A stretch of 64,000 bases of DNA. It comes from Paraburkholderia acidisoli. GTDB lineage: Bacteria; Pseudomonadota; Gammaproteobacteria; Burkholderiales; Burkholderiaceae. The stretch covers positions 1,054,001 through 1,118,000 of the forward strand of contig NZ_CP046914.1 in the NCBI RefSeq assembly GCF_009789675.1, written 5' to 3'. Shown here one piece after another: positions 32,606-43,500 of the stretch. The notes beneath the pieces were generated by a model, which worked only from the letters and a program-made list of their open reading frames with translations, was not told where the DNA came from and did no database searches. The position numbers and the translations under genes are program-made. The first letter of the stretch is position 1, and every line of letters begins with the position of its first letter.

Positions 32606-33336
32606 CCCGGGCTTTGCACGTGAATGCTCGACTTCCTGCGCGTGTGTTGCCCGTGATCGCGGTCGCCGGCATGGCGTTCGAAGCGCGCGTGGCCGCGGGC
32701 AAGGGCGACGACGGCGTGCGCGCCGTTTACGCGGCGCGCGCCGACTGGCTGCAAGCGGCGCTCGCGCAGGCGCTCGAAGGCGGCGCGGCGGGCATCGTGA
32801 GTTTCGGCACGGCGGGCGGTCTCGGGCCGGACCTGGAGCCGGGAACCCTGGTGATCGCCGATGCCGTGGAAGGCCCGTTCGGCCGCGTCGCGACGGATGC
32901 CGCGTGGAGCGCGCGCATGGCCGAAGCGCTCATGGCCTCGCCGCTCGCGGCGAGGGTGCGGCGCGGTGTGGAAGCCGCCGTGGCGGCACCGCTCACCGGC
33001 GCGGCGGAAAAAGCGGCGCTGCATCGCACGAGCGGCGCGCTGGCCGTCGACATGGAATCGCACCTGGCCGCCGCCGCGGCCGCCGCGCACGGCGTGCCGT
33101 TCGCGGTATGCCGCGCGATCGTCGATCCGGCCTGGCGCAGCTTGCCTAAAGCCGCGATGGCCGGCCTGCGCGACGACGGCACGACCGCCGTTCTCCCCGT
33201 GATCCGCGAACTCGCGCGCGACCCGTCGCAACTGGGCGGACTGCTGCGCATTGCCGGGGACGCCAGGGCCGCGCGGCAAACGCTGGCGCTCGCGCGGCGC
33301 GTTCTGGTGGACTCGGCGGCTTTTTTTCCGGATTGA
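32602..33336 (+). CDS. hpnG: Adenosylhopane nucleosidase/phosphorylase HpnG
   Basis: 244 residues of the nucleoside phosphorylase/MTAN superfamily (GIVSFGTAGGLGPDLEPGTL, then GALAVDMESHLAA with the nucleophile-type Met-Glu). The GTG start overlaps the shc stop (GTGA). HpnG removes adenine from adenosylhopane, made by HpnH, to give ribosylhopane, a precursor of bacteriohopanetetrol. Its C-terminal region (about 190-240) is helical. It is the last gene of hpnDEFG. hpnH is 20 kb away on the other strand. Confidence 0.92.
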   Translation: MTRALHVNARLPARVLPVIAVAGMAFEARVAAGKGDDGVRAVYAARADWLQAALAQALEGGAAGIVSFGTAGGLGPDLEPGTLVIADAVEGPFGRVATDAAWSARMAEALMASPLAARVRRGVEAAVAAPLTGAAEKAALHRTSGALAVDMESHLAAAAAAAHGVPFAVCRAIVDPAWRSLPKAAMAGLRDDGTTAVLPVIRELARDPSQLGGLLRIAGDARAARQTLALARRVLVDSAAFFPD

Positions 33337-33451
33337 ACGCACGCGAATATTGAAATACTAGGGAAAACCCCTATCTCTGGTAACATCTCGGCGTTAACCC
33401 TAGGTTCTGTTCGAATCGAGGGGCAGATCACGAATCGGGGAGTTATCAGTC

Positions 33452-33937
33452 ATGAATTTTCATACTCGCAAGTGGGTCAAGCCGGAAGACCTCAATCCCA
33501 ACGGCACCTTGTTCGGCGGCAGCTTGCTGCGCTGGATCGACGAGGAAGCGGCCATCTACGCCATTTGTCAGCTCGACAACCAGCGCGTGGTGACCAAGTT
33601 CATCTCGGAAATCAATTTCGTCAGCTCGGCGCGCCAGGGCGACATCATCGAACTGGGCATGACGGCCACGCATTTCGGCCGCACGTCCGTCACGCTGCGC
33701 GCCGAAGTGCGCAACAAGATCACGCGCAAGAGCATTCTGACGATCGACAAGATGGTGTTCGTGAACCTCGGCGCCGACGGCCTGCCCGCGCCGCACAACC
33801 GCGAACAGATCCGTTACGCCGACGAAGCCTACGAGCGCTATCGCCAGACCGTGCAAACGGCGGCCGATGCCACGGCGCTGGCAGCGGCGCGCGAAGCCGA
33901 GCGTGAAGCGGAACACGAGGACGCGGCGGCGCACTGA
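33452..33937 (+). CDS. Acyl-CoA thioesterase (hotdog fold, YciA-like)
   Basis: 161 residues from ATG 33452, with GGGGAG upstream. It matches BFIT/YciA thioesterases: PEDLNPNGTLFGGSLLRWIDEE near residue 12, the catalytic Asn and Asp region, and VNFVSSARQGDIIE-like text. It hydrolyses acyl-CoA to free acid and CoA. A strong terminator follows. The C-terminal 25 residues are an Ala/Glu-rich helix beyond the usual fold. It stands alone between hpnG and the toxin-antitoxin pair. Confidence 0.92.
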   Translation: MNFHTRKWVKPEDLNPNGTLFGGSLLRWIDEEAAIYAICQLDNQRVVTKFISEINFVSSARQGDIIELGMTATHFGRTSVTLRAEVRNKITRKSILTIDKMVFVNLGADGLPAPHNREQIRYADEAYERYRQTVQTAADATALAAAREAEREAEHEDAAAH

Positions 33938-33966
33938 GCCCCTGCTGGCGTTCGCGCTGGAATAAA

Positions 33967-34003
33967 AACCCGTCAGCCTTTGGGGCTGACGGGTTTTGTT
34001 TTT
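33967..34003 (+). terminator. Rho-independent terminator
   Basis: A 12-bp stem, AACCCGTCAGCC / GGCTGACGGGTT, with a TTTG loop, followed by TTGTTTTTT. It ends the thioesterase transcript and insulates the toxin-antitoxin operon. Confidence 0.92.
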
Positions 34004-34042
34004 TGGGACGAACAACCCGTTTTCTTGGTTAATCGATTTAGC

Positions 34043-34054
34043 TAGACTAGACTA
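34043..34054. promoter_or_regulatory. Putative antitoxin operator
   Basis: TAGACTAGACTA, two tandem TAGAC units, just upstream of the antitoxin ATG, within TTAGCTAGACTAGACTAA. Phd/YefM antitoxins bind short repeats at this position and repress their operon. Confidence 0.5.
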
Positions 34055-34077
34055 ATCTGAGCGATTGGAGGCGTACT

Positions 34078-34326
34078 ATGAAAACCGTCAACATGCTCGA
34101 AGCCAAGTCTGCGTTGTCGCGTCTCGTTGAAGACGTCGAACTCGGGCGTGAGCCGCAAATCATCATCGCAAGAGGTGGTCGCCCGGTGGCGCGCCTTGTG
34201 CCACTTGAAGAGGTTGCGCCGGTGGAGCGCCGCATTGGCGTGGCGAAAGGCGCATTCGAGGTGCCGGACGATATCGACACGTATAACGACGAAGTGGCCG
34301 CTCTTTTCAATGGAGGCGGCGCTTGA
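34078..34326 (+). CDS. Phd/YefM-type antitoxin
   Basis: 82 residues from ATG 34078, with GGAGGC upstream. It matches Phd/YefM antitoxins: MLEAKSALSRLVEDVELG, then IIIARGGRPVARLVPLE. The N-terminus binds DNA; the acidic C-terminal tail (DDIDTYNDEVAALF) should bind and block the toxin. It overlaps the PIN toxin by 4 bp (TTGA). The pair is flanked by a terminator and by mlaA, inside the hopanoid/envelope cluster. Confidence 0.93.
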   Translation: MKTVNMLEAKSALSRLVEDVELGREPQIIIARGGRPVARLVPLEEVAPVERRIGVAKGAFEVPDDIDTYNDEVAALFNGGGA

Positions 34327-34709
34327 ACGTTTTGCTCGACACGCACATCGCGCTTTGGGCAATCACCGACAGCCCGAAGTTGCCTGACGCCGCGCGGGAA
34401 ATCATCCTCGCCGAATCCACGACGATCCACGTAAGCGCTGCGAGCGTCTGGGAAATCGCGATCAAGTATTCGCTACAGCGCGGCGACATGCCCGTATCCG
34501 GGCGGGCAGCGCTAGGCTATTTTCGCGCGGCCGGCTATTGGCTGTTACCGATCGAGGCCGAGCACACGGTGGTGGTCGAAGGGTTGCCCCTGCACCATCA
34601 GGACCCCTTCGACCGGTTGATCGTCGCGCAGTCGCTTACGGAGCCGCTGCGGCTGATAACGCATGACCGGCAGGTCGCCCGCTACAGCGACACGATCCTG
34701 CTCGTCTAA
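34323..34709 (+). CDS. vapC: PIN-domain toxin (VapC family)
   Basis: 128 residues with a TTG start overlapping the antitoxin stop. PIN RNase fold: first acidic residue in LLDTHIALWA (Asp6), SAASVWEIAIKYSL (Glu near residue 43) and DPFDRLIVAQSL (Asp near 92-95). These metal ligands are all present, so it should be an active RNase that cuts tRNA or rRNA when free. Partner antitoxins of the Phd type are common for this PIN group. The mlaA gene converges 22 bp downstream. Confidence 0.93.
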   Translation: MNVLLDTHIALWAITDSPKLPDAAREIILAESTTIHVSAASVWEIAIKYSLQRGDMPVSGRAALGYFRAAGYWLLPIEAEHTVVVEGLPLHHQDPFDRLIVAQSLTEPLRLITHDRQVARYSDTILLV

Positions 34710-34731
34710 CGCCGCCGCTCTTGCGATCTCA

Positions 34732-35880
34732 TCAAGGCGCCGTGGCCGCCGACGCCGCCGAAGCGGGCGCCGCCTTCACGGCCGAAGCCGCCTGAGCCGC
34801 GGAAGCCGCCGAAGCCGCCTTGGGCGCGGAAGCCGCCGCAGCCGGCACCGCCGCCGCCACGCCAGCCGTTCCCGCCGCTGCCGCCGCGCCGGGCCCGGCG
34901 CCTGCCGCCGTACCCGCACCGTTCACCGCCGCGCCGCTCGCCGCCGCGGCACCCGCCGCGCCCGCGCTCGATTCGCCCGGATCTTCGTAATTCGGCAGCC
35001 CGTTGCTATTCGACGAATTCGAGGAACCCGACGAACCCGCCGCGCCCGAAGCCCCGTTCGACTCGCCCGGATCCTCGTAATTCGGCAAGCCGTTTTTGTC
35101 GCTCGAGCCGCCCGCGCCGCCGTTCGGTTTCGCGGTGTCGCCGTCGCCGGTATCGCCCGGATCGCCGTAGTCCGGCAGCGGCGCATTGTTGCTCTGCGAG
35201 CCGCGAATCAGCGACTGGCGCTGCTGGCGGTACGCGTCGCGCACGAACGAATATTTGTCGAGCGCGGCCTGTTGCAGCAGGTCGGTCGCGCCCAGCAGGT
35301 CGGCGCGCGCGCTCACGAACTGCGCCACGTACATCGGGTTGCGCACGGCCGGCTCGATGTAGTTGAGGATGTTGAACTTCGTTTCGACACCCATGCCGAT
35401 GCCGTCGCGCACCGAACTCGGCCCAAACAGCGGCAGCACGAGATACGGGCCGGCCGGCACGCCGTAGTGGCCCATCGTCAGACCGAAGTCCTGGTGATGC
35501 TTGGGCAGCCCGGCGGGCGTCGCGAAGTCGATCAAACCGCCCAGACCGAAGGTCGTGTTCATGGCGAGGCGCATGAGGTCTTCGGTGGCGTCGGTGATCT
35601 TCAACTGCAGCACGTCGTTGGCGAAGTTGCTCACGTCGCCGATATTCGAGAAGAAGTTCGTGATCGCCTGGCGCAGCGGCTGCGGCGTGACCTTCTGGTA
35701 GCCCTTCGCGATCGGTTGCGCGATGTGCGTGTCGAGTGCGTCGTTGAACGTGAAAATGGCGCGATTCGCGGGTTCGAACGGGTCGCCCGGTTTGCGGTCG
35801 GGACCTGTGGCGCAACCCGACGTCACGAGGAGCGTCAGGCTGGCCGCCGCCATGGTGAGCGCGGCGTAATTTTTCTTCAT
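34732..35880 (-). CDS. mlaA: MlaA (VacJ) lipoprotein with extended repeat tail
   Basis: 382 residues from ATG 35880. A lipobox (LVTSGC, Cys near 23) is followed by a MlaA domain (about 30-235: [66 protein letters not shown]). Ordinary MlaA is about 250 residues. The extra 130 residues are low-complexity and hold three LPxYxDPG motifs ([10 protein letters not shown], then two [11 protein letters not shown]) in Gly/Ser/Ala linkers. MlaA sits in the outer membrane with a porin and moves phospholipid. It is cotranscribed with hpnN (4-bp overlap), so hopanoid traffic is a likely extra role. Confidence 0.93.
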   Translation of the reverse strand: MKKNYAALTMAAASLTLLVTSGCATGPDRKPGDPFEPANRAIFTFNDALDTHIAQPIAKGYQKVTPQPLRQAITNFFSNIGDVSNFANDVLQLKITDATEDLMRLAMNTTFGLGGLIDFATPAGLPKHHQDFGLTMGHYGVPAGPYLVLPLFGPSSVRDGIGMGVETKFNILNYIEPAVRNPMYVAQFVSARADLLGATDLLQQAALDKYSFVRDAYRQQRQSLIRGSQSNNAPLPDYGDPGDTGDGDTAKPNGGAGGSSDKNGLPNYEDPGESNGASGAAGSSGSSNSSNSNGLPNYEDPGESSAGAAGAAAASGAAVNGAGTAAGAGPGAAAAAGTAGVAAAVPAAAASAPKAASAASAAQAASAVKAAPASAASAATAP

Positions 35881-38504
35881 CGGTCGATCCCCTGAATATC
35901 CGATCGTGCGCGCTTCGCGCGCGGCTTGCCCATCAGCACCGGCTGGAACACCACCGCGCCGATCAGCGTGCAGAACAAGGACAGCGCGAGCAGTTTGCCC
36001 ATGCTCGACGTGCCCGGATGATGCGAAAGCCACAGGCTGCCGAACGCCGTGGCCGTGGTCGCGGCCGAGAATAGCACCGCATGCGTGAGGCTCGAATGCA
36101 GCAGGCCGGTCTGACCGGCGCGCCATGCCATCACGAAATAGATTTTGAACGCGACGCCCACCCCCAGCATCAGGGGAAGCGCGATGATATTCGCGAAGTT
36201 GAGTTGGATACCGAACACAACGCACAACTCCAGCGTCACCAGCGCCGAAACCAGCAGCGGGATCAGCGTGCGCAGCACGTCGCCGAAATGACGCAGCGTG
36301 ATCCACAGCAGCGCGGTGATGAGCAGCACCGACCAGGCCGCCGCCTGGAGGAACGCGAGAATGATCACGTTCGCCGAGTGCAGGATCGAGATCGGGCCGC
36401 CAATGGCGCGCGGCTCCGCCTGCTTCACCGCGTGCGAGAAGCGCGCGAGCATCGCGTCGTCGTTGGAATCGACGCCCGGCGGCACGCGCGGCGCGACGTC
36501 GACGATCGCCTGGCCGTTCGGCGCCACCCAGTCGCGCACCATCTCGGGCGGCAGGTTCTCGCGCGTGATTTCGGTCGGCTGCAACAGGCGTTCGAGCTGC
36601 GCGAACGCGAGCTTGAGCGGCAGGCTGAACGCGCGCTCGGCGGCGTCGCGCGTGGCCGGGCTGGCGGCGGCGAGCTTCATCAGCGAATCGGACAGATGCT
36701 TCGCCTCGGCCGCGCCCGGTCCCGGATGATCGCCGGCCGCGAGCGCGAGCTGGTTGGCTGCGCGCTTGAGCGTGTCCACGCGCACCGCGTCGGTCACGGG
36801 CGACGACGGTTGCTGCGTGAGCGCGGGCATCAGTTGCTGTGAGGCGCTCGAGATCAGCATGAGTTTTTGCTGCTGTTCCGTGGGGATCAGCGAACTGAGC
36901 GTGACCGCGCGGCCCACTTCGGGCAGTTTCGCGAGCTTCACGGCGATCTGGTCGGCCTCGGCCAGCGAAGGCGCGAGCACGCTCACGTCGTTGATCGAAA
37001 TGACGGGCGAATTCTTGAGCGCGATGAGCGTGGCCATCGACTCGGTATGCGGGTCCTTCAGATGCAGCGGATTGAAGTCGAAGCGCAAGTGCAGCAGCAG
37101 CGGCGACGCGCCCAGCACGACCACGAGCGTGCCGATCAGAACCGGCTTGCGATGCTCGGCGAGCCAGCGGTCGACGGGCGCGAGAAACGCGAAGCCCGGC
37201 GAGGCGCGCTCGCCCTTCGGCTTGAACACGCTGATGAGCGCGGGCAGCAGCGTCATGTTCGCGAAGTACGCGACGAACATGCCCACGCCGGCGATCTGCC
37301 CGAGTTCCGAGAGGCCCTTGTAGGCCGTGGGCATGAAGGAGAAGAAGCTTTCGGCCACGGCGATGGCGGCGAGCGTGAGCGGCAGGCCGATCAGCCGCGC
37401 CGTCTTGAGAATGGCCGCGTCGAGCCGGTTGTCCTGGAAGCGTTCTTCGCGGTACTTCACGCCGAACTGCACGCCGAAGTCCACGCCGAGACCCACGAAC
37501 AGCACCATGAACGCGACCGAGAGCATGTTGAGCGAGCCGATCATCATGAGCCCGAGCGCGGCCGTGACCACGAGGCCCACCACGAGCGTGACGAGCACCG
37601 CGCCGATCAGGCGGCCCGAGCGCAGCGCGAGCCAGAGGATCACGAGCACGACGATCGCCGTGATGATGCCGTTGAGCGCGGCGCCTTCCTGCACCGAGGC
37701 GAATTCGTCGTCGGCGAGCGGCTGTTCGCCGGTCAGGCGGATGTGCGCGCCGTATTCGGTGTCGAGATGCAGCGCGGCCGCCGAGGCGCGAATGGCTTCG
37801 GCCGCGTTCGCGCCCGCCTTGAGCGCCGCGAAGTTGAGCACGGGCTGCACGGTCACGAACGAGAACGCGGGCTTGGCGGCGGCGTCCTTGTCGACGAGCG
37901 CGCGCCACGAGAACGCGGCGGGCTTGCCCGCGAGCACCTGGTCGACGACGTCGGCGGCGCTGCCCAGCAGGTGCGCCATTTGCGGCAATTTCACCTGGCC
38001 GATGGTGAGCGGCAATTGCAGCGTGGTCGTGAGCGTGCCCGCGAGGCCCGCGAGGCTCGGGTCTTTCGCCAGCTGATTGACGAGCGGCCGCGCCTGCACG
38101 AGCTGGCCCGTGGTGGTGAGCACGGTTTGCGTCGACGGAAACAGCAGGCCGTTGTGCTCGAAGAACGGGCCGCCCGCGGGCTGCGACACCGAGCTGAATT
38201 CGCGCGTGTCCTGCTTGAGCGCCTGGGCGAGCTTGTCGGCGGCGGCGTCGGCGAGTTCAGGCGCGTCGGCCTGGACCACCACCAGCAGCGAGCTGGCGCG
38301 TTGCGGGAACGCCTTGTCCTTGGCGTCGCTGAGCGCGGCCCACTCGGCGTTGTTCTCGACGAGACCGCTGACGTCCGTGTTGATCTTGAAATGCTTCGCG
38401 ACGTACACGCCGGACAGAACGGCAAGCACGATCGCAAGTGTGATGACCCACGCCGCGCGGCGCACCGACCAGGCGACGAGGTGAACGATGAATGGCTTCA
38501 ACAT
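35877..38504 (-). CDS. hpnN: Hopanoid transporter HpnN (RND superfamily)
   Basis: 875 residues, with an N-terminal membrane segment, a large periplasmic loop, a block of five membrane segments around 275-445, a second periplasmic loop and a second membrane block near the C-terminus, as in MMPL/RND transporters. Motifs include [20 protein letters not shown] and a final [17 protein letters not shown]. HpnN moves hopanoids to the outer membrane in Rhodopseudomonas and Burkholderia. It is divergent from hpnM and overlaps mlaA by 4 bp. Confidence 0.95.
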   Translation of the reverse strand: MLKPFIVHLVAWSVRRAAWVITLAIVLAVLSGVYVAKHFKINTDVSGLVENNAEWAALSDAKDKAFPQRASSLLVVVQADAPELADAAADKLAQALKQDTREFSSVSQPAGGPFFEHNGLLFPSTQTVLTTTGQLVQARPLVNQLAKDPSLAGLAGTLTTTLQLPLTIGQVKLPQMAHLLGSAADVVDQVLAGKPAAFSWRALVDKDAAAKPAFSFVTVQPVLNFAALKAGANAAEAIRASAAALHLDTEYGAHIRLTGEQPLADDEFASVQEGAALNGIITAIVVLVILWLALRSGRLIGAVLVTLVVGLVVTAALGLMMIGSLNMLSVAFMVLFVGLGVDFGVQFGVKYREERFQDNRLDAAILKTARLIGLPLTLAAIAVAESFFSFMPTAYKGLSELGQIAGVGMFVAYFANMTLLPALISVFKPKGERASPGFAFLAPVDRWLAEHRKPVLIGTLVVVLGASPLLLHLRFDFNPLHLKDPHTESMATLIALKNSPVISINDVSVLAPSLAEADQIAVKLAKLPEVGRAVTLSSLIPTEQQQKLMLISSASQQLMPALTQQPSSPVTDAVRVDTLKRAANQLALAAGDHPGPGAAEAKHLSDSLMKLAAASPATRDAAERAFSLPLKLAFAQLERLLQPTEITRENLPPEMVRDWVAPNGQAIVDVAPRVPPGVDSNDDAMLARFSHAVKQAEPRAIGGPISILHSANVIILAFLQAAAWSVLLITALLWITLRHFGDVLRTLIPLLVSALVTLELCVVFGIQLNFANIIALPLMLGVGVAFKIYFVMAWRAGQTGLLHSSLTHAVLFSAATTATAFGSLWLSHHPGTSSMGKLLALSLFCTLIGAVVFQPVLMGKPRAKRARSDIQGIDR

Positions 38505-38711
38505 ACAGGCGAGGGGGCCTTGTCAATTAAGTTTTTTGACGCGAAGCGCTCAAGTATACCGGCCCCGACCGTTGTGACGCGGCATGTGCGCATGCAGGGG
38601 CGCGGCGGCGCCCAAAGAGCGCATGCGTCAAAGCCGTTATACTGGCCCAGCCGGTCGCGCGGGACTGCCGCGCCGGGCCGGCGCCTGATTCTCACTGTTC
38701 CTGAAGAGCGT

Positions 38712-39320
38712 ATGAAACGTTACTTGACCGCATTTCTCGCCGCAGCCTGTCTCACGGGCGCATCGACCGCCGCTTTCGCGCAGTCCTCGCCGGACGCCGT
38801 CGTGAAAGCTGCCGTGGAAGGCACCGTGAAGGCAATGCAAGCCGATCCGCAAGCGAAGGGCGGCGACATGAACAAGATCACGCAAGTGGTCGAGACCCAT
38901 TTCGTACCGGCCACGGATTTTCAGCGCACCACGCGTATCGCCATCGGCAAGGCGTGGACCACCGCCACGCCCGAACAACAGCAGAAGCTCTATGAGCAAT
39001 TTCAACTCCTGCTCGTGAAGACCTACGCCTCGTCGCTCGCGCAGCTTCGCGACACGCAGGTCACCTTCAAGTTCGTGCCGTCCAACACGGGCGCGAACGC
39101 GAAAGACACCGTGGTGCAATCGCACGTCATCAGCAACGGCGGCGACGACGCCATCGACTACCGCATGGAAAAGAGCGGCAACGGCTGGAAGATTTACGAC
39201 ATCAACATGATGGGCGCGTGGCTCATCCAGGTGTATCAAACGCAGTTCGCCGACCAGATCGCGAAGGGCGGTATCGACGGGCTCATCAAGTTCCTCATCG
39301 ATCACAACGCGCGCAGTTAA
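38712..39320 (+). CDS. hpnM: HpnM, MlaC-like periplasmic lipid carrier
   Basis: 202 residues from ATG 38712; the frame is open far upstream but those residues are the antisense of hpnN. A signal peptide ends in AAFAQ. The body matches the MlaC/Ttg2D family: VETHFVPATDFQRTTRIAIG, LYEQFQLLLVKTYASSLAQL, and WKIYDINMMGAWLIQVYQTQ. It should bind a lipid in the periplasm. It is divergent from hpnN-mlaA, which together resemble an RND-driven Mla-type pathway. Confidence 0.93.
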   Translation: MKRYLTAFLAAACLTGASTAAFAQSSPDAVVKAAVEGTVKAMQADPQAKGGDMNKITQVVETHFVPATDFQRTTRIAIGKAWTTATPEQQQKLYEQFQLLLVKTYASSLAQLRDTQVTFKFVPSNTGANAKDTVVQSHVISNGGDDAIDYRMEKSGNGWKIYDINMMGAWLIQVYQTQFADQIAKGGIDGLIKFLIDHNARS

Positions 39321-39435
39321 GTACCGTACTTCAACACGTCTGCGCACGTGTCGGTGTCATAACGGGCGGCTTCGCAATGCGAGCCGCCCGTCTCGTTTGC
39401 AGCGGGGCTTCCGGCTTCCACACAGGATTTTTTTC

Positions 39436-40437
39436 ATGCGCGCTCGCGTGGTGTCCGCGTGTTTTGTCATGTCGATGGCGATCGGCGCGAGCGTTTGCGT
39501 CACCGCCTGCACGAGCGGCCCGGCGCATCGTGAGACTTCGCCGGTCGTTTCGTCGACGGATCCGTCGAGCCATCCCACGCGCGCGCCGCTCGTGATCGCG
39601 CATCGCGGCGGCACCGGCGACGCGCCCGAGAACACGCTCGCCGCGATCCGCCTCGCGCTCGCCCATCACGCCGACGCGATCTGGCTCACCGTGCAGCTGA
39701 GCCGCGACGGCGTGCCCGTGCTGTATCGCCCCGCCGATCTCGCCGCGCTCACCGACGCGCGCGGTCCCGTGGCCGCGAAAACGGCCGCCGAACTCGCGCG
39801 CGTGAACGCGGGCTGGCGGTTTCAATCCGCCGATGCCAACGGCAACGCCAACGACCCCTGGCGCCGGACGCCCGCGCCCATTCCCACGCTCGCCGCCGCG
39901 CTCGCCGCGATACCGCCCAACGTGCCCGTGATCCTCGACATGAAGGCGCTGCCCGCCGCGCCGCAAGCGCGTGCCGTGGCGCAGGTGCTCGACGCGGCGA
40001 ACGCGTGGCCGCGCGTGCTCCTCTATTCGACCGAAGCGGACTATCAGCGCGCGTTCGCCGCGTGGCCGCAGGCGCGCGTGTTCGAGGCGCGCGACGCCAC
40101 GCGCACGCGGCTCGTGACGCTCGCGCTCGCGCGGCGTTGCGAAGCGCCGCCGCCCGCGGGCGCATGGACCGCGTTCGAATGGCGGCGCGAACTCGACGTT
40201 GCCGAGCACTACACGCTGGGCGAAGCGCATTCGAAAGTCCCCGACGCGCAACTCTGGAGCGCGCGCGCCGTGCAGTGCTTTCGCACCCGGCCCGACGTGC
40301 ATATCGTCGCGATCGGCGTGAACGACGAGGCCGACTATCGCGCGGCCGCATGCGCGGGCGTGGATGCCGTGCTCGCCGATTCGCCGCGTCGCATGACGCG
40401 GGCGCGCGACACATTTCGTGAAGATTCGTGTCGCTGA
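39436..40437 (+). CDS. GDPD-like lipoprotein lacking key metal ligands
   Basis: 333 residues from ATG 39436 (AGGA upstream). Signal peptide with lipobox VTAC near residue 23. A TIM-barrel GDPD domain begins at IAHRGGTGDAPENT. The first His/Arg/Glu are present, but the canonical E-x-D metal-binding motif after the second strand reads IWLTVQLS. The next HD pair, usually after VVLH, reads VLYRPADL. Glycerophosphodiester cleavage is therefore doubtful, so it may be a degenerate or binding protein. It lies between hpnM and the terminator facing the autotransporter. Confidence 0.85.
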   Translation: MRARVVSACFVMSMAIGASVCVTACTSGPAHRETSPVVSSTDPSSHPTRAPLVIAHRGGTGDAPENTLAAIRLALAHHADAIWLTVQLSRDGVPVLYRPADLAALTDARGPVAAKTAAELARVNAGWRFQSADANGNANDPWRRTPAPIPTLAAALAAIPPNVPVILDMKALPAAPQARAVAQVLDAANAWPRVLLYSTEADYQRAFAAWPQARVFEARDATRTRLVTLALARRCEAPPPAGAWTAFEWRRELDVAEHYTLGEAHSKVPDAQLWSARAVQCFRTRPDVHIVAIGVNDEADYRAAACAGVDAVLADSPRRMTRARDTFREDSCR

Positions 40438-40485
40438 ATTAGCGTCGATAAGGCGCGCGTTATCTGTCGACATCGACACAAAGAA

Positions 40486-40522
40486 AAAGGCGCAACGGTC
40501 GTGAAACCGTTGCGCCTTTTTT
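40486..40522. terminator. Bidirectional terminator A
   Basis: A 14-bp stem (AAAGGCGCAACGGT / ACCGTTGCGCCTTT) around CGTGAA, with T-runs on both sides. It ends the GDPD-like gene and the convergent autotransporter gene. The stem is almost identical to terminator B at 52724. Confidence 0.92.
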
Positions 40523-40548
40523 AACGCGACTTCAGATCAGCCAGCCGC

Positions 40549-43500
40549 TTACCACTTCCAGTTCAAGCCCGCCACGCCGCTGTAGTTCTGCTCGTGGTTG
40601 CCGAGGTCCGCCGAAACGCGCGCGAACACCGAGGCGTGCTTGCCCACCGTCCACTCGCCGCCCGTGCCCACGTGAGCGATCGTGCGCGCCAGCGGCGTGC
40701 CGCCCGCCTGGTAGACATAGTCGGGCGCGCTCGCGAACGACGCGTTGACCGTCTGGCTCGTGCTGCCGAAGCGCTGCTGCACGTTCGCGTCCACTTCCCA
40801 CGTGTTCGTGCCGCCGCCGCTGCGCTGCTGCGTGAACAGGTAGCGCACGCCCGCCACGCCCGTCGTGGCCGCCTGACCGGTGCCCTGGTAGGCGAGATCG
40901 AACAGACCGCCGCCGCTTTCCGTGTAGCCCGCCTGGCCGTAGTGGCCGAAGCGCACGCCCACGTAAGGTTGCAGCGTCATGTCGTCACGCAGATGCAGGC
41001 TCAGACCGCCTTCGGCATAAGCCGTCGTCGATTGCGTCTGCACGCTGCCGCGCGGGTTGCCGTTCAGCGTGCCGAGCGTGACCGAGCGGTTCACCGAGTC
41101 GGCCCAGCGTCCCGTGCCCACCATGGCGCGGGCGAAGAACGGTTGTTCCGCCGGCGTCCACGCGCCGTACACGAGTGCCTGCCAGCCGTTCGCATGACCG
41201 CTCGCGCCCGGCTCGTTGAAGCCGAGATCGCTGTAGTCCGCATCCACGGCCACGCCCACCCGCACGTCGCGCAACACCACGCGGTCGTAGCCGATCGTGA
41301 GCGAACTCGTGCGCACGTCGAGCGCCGAACTGCCGACCGACGAATCGCCCGAATTGTGCGACTGGCCGTAGCGCACCTGCGCCCACAGATCGTTCGACGG
41401 ACGCGCCATCGAAGCCGCCGTCAGGCGATCGCCCACGGTGTTCTGCAGCGCCTCGGTGTTCTGACGCGCCACGCGCAGCAGGTTCGCGCCTTCGTCGCCG
41501 GCCATCTGCGTGAGCGCGCTGCGCGCGCCCGCCGTCGATTGCATCAGCAAGGCCGCCGTGACGTCGTTGCCGCCCGCGCCCTTTGCGTAGATGCGGTTGA
41601 GCGCGCTCGCCACCTGCAACTGGTTCTGGTTCTGGCCGACCATGCCGAAGCCCGCGAACAGGCCCGTCTGCCAGAAGATCGACGCGATGTTCAGCGTGAG
41701 ATCCACTTCCTGGCCCGCGTAGCTCAGCGTGGGCGCGAGGTACGCGTAGTCGGTCGTGACGCCCGCGAACTCGCCGGTGCGCGTGCCCGTGTACGTCAGG
41801 ATCGCGACCGTCGTGTTCGGTTTCCAGTTGTCCGGACCCGCGCTGACGACGACCTTCGCGCCGCCGTTCGTGCCGCTCGCCGCCAGCGTGACGTCGCCGT
41901 TGACAGCCACGCTGCCCGCCTGACCCGCCGCCGTCGCGCTCACCACGAACTGCGCGCCGTCGTTCATCGCCAGATTGCCGGCGATATGGAACTGGCTGCC
42001 CGGCGTCTTCGCGGCGAGCGTGCCGCCCGCGTTGATCGTGGCGTTGCCCGTGAGCGTGCCGCTGCCGTAGAGCGTGGCGCCCGCGTTCACCGCCACGTTC
42101 GCCGCCGTGCTGGTATCGACCTGCACGGTGCCGCCGTTCGCGACAATGCCCTGGCTCGCGCTCGCGAGGTTCTGCACGAGGCCGCCGCTCGTGACCGTGA
42201 CGCCGGCCACGTCGCCGTCGCCGGTGAGCGTGCCGCCGCTGTTCACCACGGTGTTCGACACCGTGCTGCCCGAGTGCACGAGCTGCGTGCCGCCCGCGTC
42301 GACGGTCGTGTCGGTGGCCGTGCCGCCCGAGCTGACCACCTGCGTGCCGCCCGCGAGCGTCGTCTGGTTGGCGATGGCGTCGGCCTGCACTTCCTGCAAG
42401 CCGCCGCTGTTCACGAGCGTGCCCGTGGCCGTGCCGCCGAACGCCACCTGCTGCACGCCGCCGCTGTTGACCACGGCGTTGTTCGCGTAGCCCATGACTA
42501 CGCCGTCGACATACTGCAAGCCGCCCGCGTTGATGGTCGTGTCGTTCGCCACGCCGCCCGCCAGCACGTTCTGCGTGCCGCCGCTGTTGACGACCGTGGT
42601 GCTCGCGACCGCGCCTTCGAGCAGCGTTTGCGTGCCGCTCGTGGCGAGCGTCGTCTGGTTGGCCACGCCGCCCGACGAGACGGTTTGCGTGCCGCCGCTC
42701 GACACCACGGTGGTTTGCGCGACGCCGCCCGAGGAGACGTTCTGCGCGCCGCCCGCGACCGTGGTGCTGCTCGCCACGCCCGCCACGGTTTGCGTGCCGC
42801 CCGCCGAAACCAGCGTGCCTTGCGCGCTCGCGCCCGCCGCGATCTGCTGGGTGCCGCCGCCGCTGACCGTGGCGCTCACCGCGCCGCCGCCCGACGAGAC
42901 GGTTTGCGTGCCGCCCGAGATCAGCGAGCCTTGCGCGAGGCCGCCCGCCGAGACGACTTCCGTGCCGCCCGAGCCGACGTTCGTGCCGTGCGCGACGCCG
43001 CCCGAGAGCACCGTGAAGGTGCCGCCGTTTTCGACCAGCACGTTGCTGGCCGAATTGGCCGCCACCTGGAACGCGCCGCTCGCGTTGCTGCCGCTCACGC
43101 TGGCCGAGGTGTTGCCGGTGAAGGCCGCGCCCGCGCTTTGCGCGATGGTGGCGCTGCCCGCGTCCGTGACCGTGGCGGAGCCGCCGCCGAGCACGGTGAT
43201 GCTGCCACCCGTGCCGCCGCTCGAGACCGTGATCTGGCCGCCCGAGAGCACCAGCGTGCCGCTGGCCGCGCCGCCCGAGACCACGGTTTGCGAACCGCCG
43301 CTCGACACCACCGAGCTGGTGGCGCTGCCGCCCGACGAGATCGCCTGGGTGCCGCCGCTCGACACGTTCGTGCCGCTCGCCGCGCCGCCCGAGACGACCG
43401 ACTGCGTGCCGCCGTCGGTGACCGCCACGCCGCTTGCCACGCCGCCCGACGACACGTACTGCGTGCCGCCGCTCGCGACCGTGACCGCGCCCGCGCTGCC

